Shown: one piece after another, positions 57,629 to 64,000 of the stretch
Layout: the number at the start of each line of letters is the position of its first letter
Numbering within the stretch: the stretch's first letter is position 1
Source of the DNA: Antrodiella citrinella
Taxonomy: Eukaryota; Basidiomycota; Agaricomycetes; Polyporales; Steccherinaceae
Direction of reading: 5' to 3'
Length of the DNA: 64,000 nucleotides
NCBI GenBank assembly: GCA_004802725.1
Contig: SGPM01000066.1
Coordinates: forward strand, 33,078-97,077
Position numbers and translations under genes: made by a program
Notes under the pieces: model-generated
What the model saw: the letters and a program-made list of their open reading frames with translations, nothing else
What the model was told of the DNA's origin: nothing
The model's database searches: none

Positions 57629-59123
57629 ATGTTCCTTCTCCCTCGCCAGCGATCATTCCCCCAACTCTCGTCTCGTCTCTTGAGATCAGCAGCGATGTCC
57701 TCCATGACTCCCAAGAACCAACACCGTGACTTCTCTGTTGGCCCCAACGGCGAATCGGTCTATGACCTGTCGTTCGCATCCGAACCCTTGGGGATGCCTG
57801 CATCCGCAGGCCATGGGTGGGCGCAACTAGACTTTGGGCAGAAGATTGGTCCTCAAGATCGCTTTACCGTTGAGCGTAAGCTGGGCTGGGGTATGCACTC
57901 GAGCACCTGGCTCGCTCGCGATACGTTAGACCGCCGATTCGTCGCCATCAAGGTTCTTACAGGCTACATGACCGACACGGATCGCAAGAACCTGGTTTGG
58001 GAGTCCGATGCTCTTCACGCTGTGTCACACCTCCCACTCTCCGCCCACAGTATACGCGTCTTGGAGGACCACTTCACAATTCCCGGCAAGGACCTGTCCG
58101 GTGACCACTTGTGTTTCGTGACGCCAGTCTACGGTGGCGACGTGGAGAGACTGTGGCGCGCGAACCACAAGAAATTTCCATTGTCCCTCACGAAGCGCAT
58201 CCTGCTGCATCTACTTCGTGGCGTAGCTCACGCACACGATCGAGGTGTCGTTCACGCAGATCTCAAGAAGGACAATATCTTCTACGACACCCTCCTGACG
58301 ACATCTCAAATCGACCAAATTCTTGTCACAGACCCTCCTCGGCGCCACGACCCGGAGATCTCACACGAGGGCACGATCATTCAATCTGCCGTCTCGCAGC
58401 CATTGCCGATCATCTCTTTGGATGAAGCGCAGAGTGCCAACTTTCTCCTTGCAGATTTCGGATGTGGTATGTACTTACGTGTTTTTTGATGAGATTGTGC
58501 TCATTACAATCACACAGCCCAACCTTCTACCCTCCATGACCGACGCCTCATGAACATCCTACCGTATCGTCCCCCTGAAGTATGGATGGACGGCGAATGG
58601 GACACGCCTGCCGACATCTGGGCTTTTGGTTGTAGGCAAGTTGCCATCTAGTCCATCTGAACATCTGCTAATGTTGGTCGGCAGATTTACGAACTAGTGA
58701 CAGGGAAAGACCTCTTTCAATGGGAGGTTAACGAAGAATGGGGTCTGACGAAAGAACAGAATATGTTCTACCAGATGATGTGTAGAACTGGCGATAACTT
58801 TGTGGGTCCGATCCTCAGTCAATGGCCCAGCGCGATCCAGTATTTTAATACGGACTGTAAGTGTCTGTTATGCAACATCCGTAATGCGTTATGCTGAAAT
58901 ACTCCTAGGCACTTTCAAAGCAGAAAAAGGTCGCGAAATTGTCCTCCAGGATGAGACCTTCGAGGTTTGCATCAAATTTGACACGCGAGACAAACTTGAC
59001 CTTTGGCCAGAGGTGCCAGCCATTGCTGCCTTGATGCGTCGCTGCTTGCGCTTGGATCCTCAGCTACGTGCATCCGCTGAAGATTTGCTGACGGATCCAT
59101 GGTTCTCCGATGTTGTTGCTTAG
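57629..59123 (+). CDS. SRPK-like protein kinase
   Basis: ATG 57629 gives MFLLPRQRSFPQLSSRLLRS, a basic Ser/Leu-rich leader that could be a mitochondrial presequence; a second ATG (MSSMTPKNQ) lies at 57695. The kinase core: ERKLGWGMHSSTWLARD, FVAIKVLTGY with the catalytic Lys, VVHADLKKDNIFYD, and FLLADFGC split from its next exon by an intron, leading to LPYRPPEVWMDGEWDTPADI and WAFGC. The W-G-x-H-S-T-x-W-x-A loop and RPPEV are typical of SR-protein kinase relatives. The HRD Arg is replaced by Ala, as in several fungal members. It ends PWFSDVVA at 59123. About 430 residues; three or four introns keep frame. Fungi carry many such short SRPK-like genes of unknown target. Confidence 0.82.
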
Positions 59124-60434
59124 CCCAGTTCCTTTCCCATAACCTCCACGTCTTCGCATGTTGTCTACCGCTCCTCGTTCTCTTGCTATCGGCCTATATG
59201 GCAGTGATTTACATAACTCTCAACTCTGATCTGTATAAACTCATAGTCCAATGCAATTCGCCTCCATCCAGGATTTCAATTTGTGTGTGGACCGAGGCAA
59301 AATCGATCAGTAGAACGCGACATACAGACAAAAGTAGTCGCACTGCGGCCATATCGTTCATTCATTGGTGGTCTTCGCATGTCTGGTCATATTTCTTCTT
59401 CCTAGATGACCTCCAACTCGCCAAACATGTACAGTACAGTATGTACCTTTTCGTACAGATCCACTCTACCTTCAAATCGTCCTGTAGTACGTATTCCGGA
59501 TCATCGTCTACGCTCTGCACCAATGTGTCCGCTTTCGTCAGCTCGCGCCTCCTCGTAGCATACGACATTCCGAGCAGCCTGTGATGCACTCCTTGATGGA
59601 TCACCTCCTGAGTGGCTCTGAGTGGGCGGACGACGGGACGGTTGATCAGCAGATTGCGTTGCATGAGTATGCTGCGTTGTCGGACGGACTCGTCGGTCTG
59701 GTGAGCGCCTCCGGTACTCAAGTACTGTCGTCGTTCAGTCCAGCTTTCCCGACTTATACTAAGTTATAGTTCCATCATCAGCGTGTCGATGGGTACTCTG
59801 CAGATCTGCACAAAAGTTGTTGTCACCACGTCGAATTATGAAACTATTATATGATCACAGAGGCTGATCATGTTCGAGAGTGAATGTGAGTGTCAGAATG
59901 CATTGCGCGGTGAATAGCGAAGAACACTGGCATTACCGAGAGATAGAGAGAGCATGTAACTCTCCGTAAAGCAAGATCAGTCAAGAGATCAATATTGTCC
60001 TGGCCGGCTGTTGTGCTTCTTCACTGGCGGCGGAGAGCCGAGCCATGGAATGACGTTCAGGATTTTTTTGACTTGACGGCGTGGCATAAGCACAATTCAT
60101 GGATATATATGCCCTCAAGAGTATCGAATGAAGGCACCCCGGGCCACAGCCAATCTCTAACATTCCTCGGAAGAATTCTCTGGCAATCGTTATAGTCGAT
60201 CCTGGTGATAGCGGTTCAGATTCTCCAGAAACAACGTGCGTTGATGCCTATATTCTGCTTAGAATTGAAAGCTTTCGATGTGCGCGACAGGCAGCGTTCT
60301 TACATTCTGGACCGCGTCTCCCGCTGCCGGCCAGCATGCGACTCTTGATCTTCACAATATAAATAAGCAGTGTCTACGAAACACCACACGAGCCCGGATC
60401 TTCTGTGTACAACACCGAACACGAATGTCGTATA
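59124..60434. other. Gap between convergent kinases
   Basis: Mostly empty. A plus-strand frame at 59581-59769 (HSLMDHLLSGSEWADDG...) looks mildly protein-like, but has no clear upstream exon or family. No RNA or repeat was seen. Confidence 0.35.
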
Positions 60435-62647
60435 TCAGAGATAAAGATAACATTGTGAGCCTACATCTACAGCATTCGCATCAACGACCATGTCATATCC
60501 CGACGACACGTCGGACGAAGCAGACGGAGAGGATGGGAAATGAGACACATGGGAACACGCGGAGGAAGGGCCAGATACCACGATGTTTGATTCGATAGAA
60601 TGGGAATGCGAGGGCGAGCTGGGGAGGAACACGTTCAAGTCCAGAGAGTTGGAAGAAGGCGTGCTGGGGACTATAACGAAGCTCTGCTGTGAGAGCGGGG
60701 ACATAGACGCGAGGTGATGGCGGTGGTGGAGGACGTGGAGAGCCTCGTCGGAGGGATTTCGTGAGTGGGTGGACGACGAGGGAGCGGATGCGTCGGAGTC
60801 CGCCTTTTGTTCGTTCGTAGGTGGTGTTGCAGATTTGTCGTCGGAGTCCGTATCTGGCGGTGTAGCAGGAAGAGGTTTTTGCCTGGCAGGTGCGAGTTCC
60901 ATCGTCACGCGTTTCTCTGGCACGGGGCTGCAACGAGACAAGACCCTGACCAGCGAGGAGGCGTTCGGTCTTGCTTTTGGGTCCGGTTTCAGACACATGT
61001 CGAGCAGGTTCAGAAGATATTGCCGAATGCCCGTATCAGGCGGTGGCTTTTCAGGTAGGTCGCCGTCCATGATATGACGGATGACCTGCCAATCGCTAAG
61101 GTGCCCGAACGGCGGTAGGCGGGTGTATATCTGCACGCAAATGAGTGGTCAATGTCGTCAGGAGAATTTCGTTTCGAGCACCGACCTGAATGCAAACGCA
61201 CGCGAACGCCCATATATCGCTCTTGAACGATACTTGAGATCCTTGAATTAGTTCAGGGGCAGACCATCTACCAGCGCCTCCGTTTCTACTTGGACTGCTG
61301 CTGAGAGGGTTGGAATCTACCAACATAGACAGACCGAAATCTGCGAGGCGGACATGCATGTCACTGTCGACGAGGATATTGGCCTAGATGGATGTCAGTT
61401 GCAAGAAGAAGACAGTGGGGGTCACGGCGTACCCCTCGTAAGTCGCCGTGAACGACTTGTTCCTGGTGAAGATACTGCAATCCTCTCGCAATCTCCGTTG
61501 CCTGGTACCACGATGTCACTGAATCGGTCTATGATACAGTCACTTAGAACGTACCCAACGTTCTCGAGGGACGTTTTCCTTCGCCTCCTCGAGCTGTTCA
61601 ATGTATGTGGCGATGTTGCCGTTTTCCATGTAGGGCGAAACCATACACAAGTAGGGCCGGAAAGTATGACGATCTATACCCCAGAAGGGTAAGATGTGCG
61701 GATGCCGGAGTTGTCTCCAGACTAACGCTTCTCTGAAAAACGCCTGAGAACACGTCCAATCTTTAGATGACGAGACGAGACATGGCACAACTGTTGTACT
61801 CACTGCGTTGAGCTCTCTACTCTCTTTATCCACCACAACACGAAAGACCCGCAATCGTTTCAGGGCTACGGGATGTCCCTTCAGCGACGCACTGTATATG
61901 TCCGCATAGGAACCGCCGTTCACCGACTCCCTTTCCCAGCATACGACTCCTACTAGGAATAGCGTGGACGGAAGGATTCTTGACTCCTTTGATAGCTTGA
62001 TCAAGAATCGTCTGATAGTGTATCGACATGATTCAATACCGTAGGCGACGGGATCGTCTAGCATCTACCCGATCGCAACATACACACATCCAGTTCAACG
62101 GAATGATCATGAAAGTTCACGACGCACGCACCTCTTGCATCATCAGCAATGTATCCGCAGCAGCCTCCCCTCTCAACGAAAGCAGGCTGCTCCTATGAAT
62201 CTCGCAGGTGACGGCATTTTTGATCAGCTGACTGAGATTGTCCACTGTAGATGACGAGTCGTCCTGAGGCTCCTCCGATAACGATGGGGCAACAGTCGGT
62301 TGCCTCTCGCGTTGCAAGATCGCGGTAGTATAGAGCGGTCGAAGTACCGGCTCTGAAAGATGCTTATTTCCTGCTTCTCGTTGCCTATCAGCGTGCGCAT
62401 CAAGGAACGTCCCGACTGTCTTGACGATGGTCTCTCGGAGACTACGCGTCTTGCGGATGCGGGCGACTTGGCTCGGGCCCGAGATTGGACTATCCTGGAG
62501 AGTTTCCGCATATGAGCCTGCAGAGCGTAGAGTTCCAGGCATGGGGCAGATCTGAAGACCGGGGGAAGGGACCGAACCTGAAGTAGGAGTGGTGAGTGAT
62601 GTGGGACGCGACGATCCCGGCGTCGTGGAGACATGCTTCCCAAGCAT
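60435..62647 (-). CDS. TKL-type protein kinase (TKL-B)
   Basis: ATG 62647 gives MLGKHVSTTPGSSRPTSLTT. The N-terminal 160 residues are Ser/Pro-rich, followed by a helical piece (LRETIVKTVGTFLDAHADRQ). An intron joins LLMMQE to MLDDPVAYGIESCRYTIRRF. The kinase: NGGSYADIYSASLKGHPVAL with KRLRVF, FFREALVWRQLRHPHILPFW, VVHGDLRGANILVDSDMHVR (across an intron), LADFGLSML, RWSAPELIQGSQVSFKSDIW, and a C-lobe with LLDMCLKPDPKARPNAS. A Ser/Pro-rich tail follows, ending at 60435. It is a paralogue of TKL-A: both have the IRR(F/L)L(I/V)(K/R)L entry, REALVWR(Q/H)LRHPH(I/M)LPF and HxDLRGAN. It lacks the C-terminal domain of TKL-A. No break was seen. Confidence 0.82.
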
Positions 62648-63487
62648 GACCGTCGGTAGTAGCCCTGCTACAGGGTGTAGGAGTATGAGGAGAGAGCAAG
62701 CATGGAGGAGCAAGCCAGCTTGCGGGCTTGACGAAAGGACGGCCAATAGTGATCGTGTCCAGGCTGAAGTTGAACCTTTCAACCGCAGTCATGTTGAAGT
62801 TGGACATCCACTGGCAGCGTGACCCGCAGTGGGATAAAAATTCAGTGCGGGACCGTCTGAGCGACTGGATGGACAATCTGCTATGGCCAGTCGATGGTTG
62901 TCACCTAGTGACACATGGGCGCCTTGAGGCAGAAATGGGAGAGCTTGCCAAAAAGAGGGTTCGGATGTCACGGTAGGATTAGCCGTTGAGAACAAGGGCA
63001 GACAAGAAAGGATGGGTGAGGCTGAGTATGGCATCGAAGAACAGAACCTTCACAGGCTGCAGTTTGTCGTAGTGGACAGCTTGAAAGATGCCGCTGTGTG
63101 CATTCAACGGCGACGCTGGGATGCTGTACTGGGCAACTGCCAAATACCGGGATACGGTAGCGAGAGCGTTGCTACGGTCAAGACGCAGCGCGTCGAGTGG
63201 ATCGTTAGGGAAAAATGAAGGAAGGTCGAAATTAAAAACCGTCGAATCCGTTCATCCAGGTACCGGTACGTCGCACGCTCGAGGGAGGCTGTGCAAAAGT
63301 CACAAGTAAATCATAGCCCCATGGTCGAGTTTCTGGAATATCACAGAGTCTGATTTAAACCTACTATGAGAACGAATTGAACGGTTACTCACCAGAGAAC
63401 AACGCGACACATATCAGGCTATCTGAGGTCGTTCGCATCTGGGAGCTCTTACAGCTTACAAGGAGTCATGTAATATAAGACACTTTA
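62648..63487. other. Upstream of TKL-B, nothing supported
   Basis: Minus-strand frames 62490-62876 and 62789-63034 overlap the TKL-B 5' end in other frames and show no domain. Probably promoter and leader. Confidence 0.35.
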
Positions 63488-63763
63488 TTGTTAGATATTC
63501 TTGAGCGGGAGCAAGACCACACGGTTGGCTTGTTCGTAGTCTGGTATGATAGAGAGCTGTAAACAAATTTGAAGCTCCTTGAAGTCGCGAACATGTCTGT
63601 CGGCATTTGCCGTCTTCGACGCTGACACGAGCACGTGACGCGTAACGCGAGCTTCGTCGCGTCTCAGTCTGTCCCCCGGGCCCTCGAGTTCGCGTATTTT
63701 CCAGCAACGTTTCAAAGTTCTGCGTCCACAGTTTCTGCAGGCAGGATTCTTGACCTCGAACAA
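63488..63763 (-). CDS. Possible last exon of an unknown gene at window edge
   Basis: An open minus-strand frame reads FEVKNPACRNCGRRTLKRCW, with closely spaced cysteines, and ends RVVLLPLKNI at about 63491. A second frame from ATG 63863 (MRLQELSQTQYIHYIPTVLR, with a hydrophobic TFLSLLIVGIVV) overlaps it and could be joined by an intron that I could not place. No family was recognised. Confidence 0.22.
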
Positions 63764-64000
63764 CGATACCGACGATGAGCAGACTCAGGAAAGTGTTAGA
63801 ATTCCTGAGGACAGTAGGAATATAATGAATGTATTGCGTTTGGCTGAGCTCTTGCAAACGCATGAGAGAGGGGGAAATACACGAAAAGAGGGCTTTATCT
63901 ACGAAAACGGGATCAATGATAAATCTGTTGTTGATCTACGAGAACTGCCTCATCAAAGATTTCAACACTCCCCTTCAGCCCGAAGAAGATACAACAACAG

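Noticed and set aside
59362..59721. 119-codon minus-strand frame between the SRPK-like and TKL-B genes
   Set aside because: No domain, and it overlaps an equally weak plus-strand frame.

Overview
This window is nuclear DNA of a basidiomycete, most likely an Agaricomycete. Genes are dense and cut by many short introns of about 48-60 bp (donors GTGAGT/GTACGT/GTGCGT, acceptors YAG). The families point the same way: HxDLRGAN-type TKL kinases, Crinkler/RHS-like P-loop fragments, a DUF6535 remnant, paired FMOs and a chromodomain Ty3/Gypsy element. All function calls come from reading motifs and splicing by eye; no database search was run.

Layout. 0-9.1 kb: the 3' part of GPI1 (GPI-anchor synthesis), a DUF1479 oxygenase-like gene, a 5'-truncated unknown gene, a Rossmann NAD(P)-binding gene and a small zinc-finger gene. 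9.7-21.5 kb is an accessory, repeat-rich block. It holds a DUF6535 remnant, an unknown reading frame broken twice, a gypsy pol with chromodomain but no visible gag or protease core, an array of ACCTAGGT-type palindromes, and a divergent pair of low-complexity genes. One of that pair carries an internal Zn2Cys6-spaced cysteine cluster and a 30-bp minisatellite, and its stop codon lies inside an inverted repeat. Three N bases fall in this block.

22-36 kb is a nested inverted duplication. Two FMO paralogues face each other (22.1-24.5 kb plus, 33.3-35.7 kb minus). Inside them are opposed copies of a Crinkler/RHS-like fragment. In the centre sits an apparently normal housekeeping pair, eIF2-beta (SUI3) and ATP synthase gamma (ATP3), sharing a 249-bp promoter. 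A microsomal cytochrome P450 follows at 36.4-38.5 kb.

40.9-62.7 kb holds a purine nucleoside phosphorylase, four protein kinases (CaMK, TKL-A, SRPK-like, TKL-B), a Ser/Pro-rich unknown protein and an LDB17/SPIN90-like actin regulator. The main novelty candidate is here. About 110 residues at the C-terminus of TKL-A also occur as a stand-alone gene 8 kb away on the other strand, with the intron that precedes them kept at the same place. This looks like an uncharacterised domain that has been split off from, or fused to, a kinase. No tRNA, rRNA or CRISPR was recognised.
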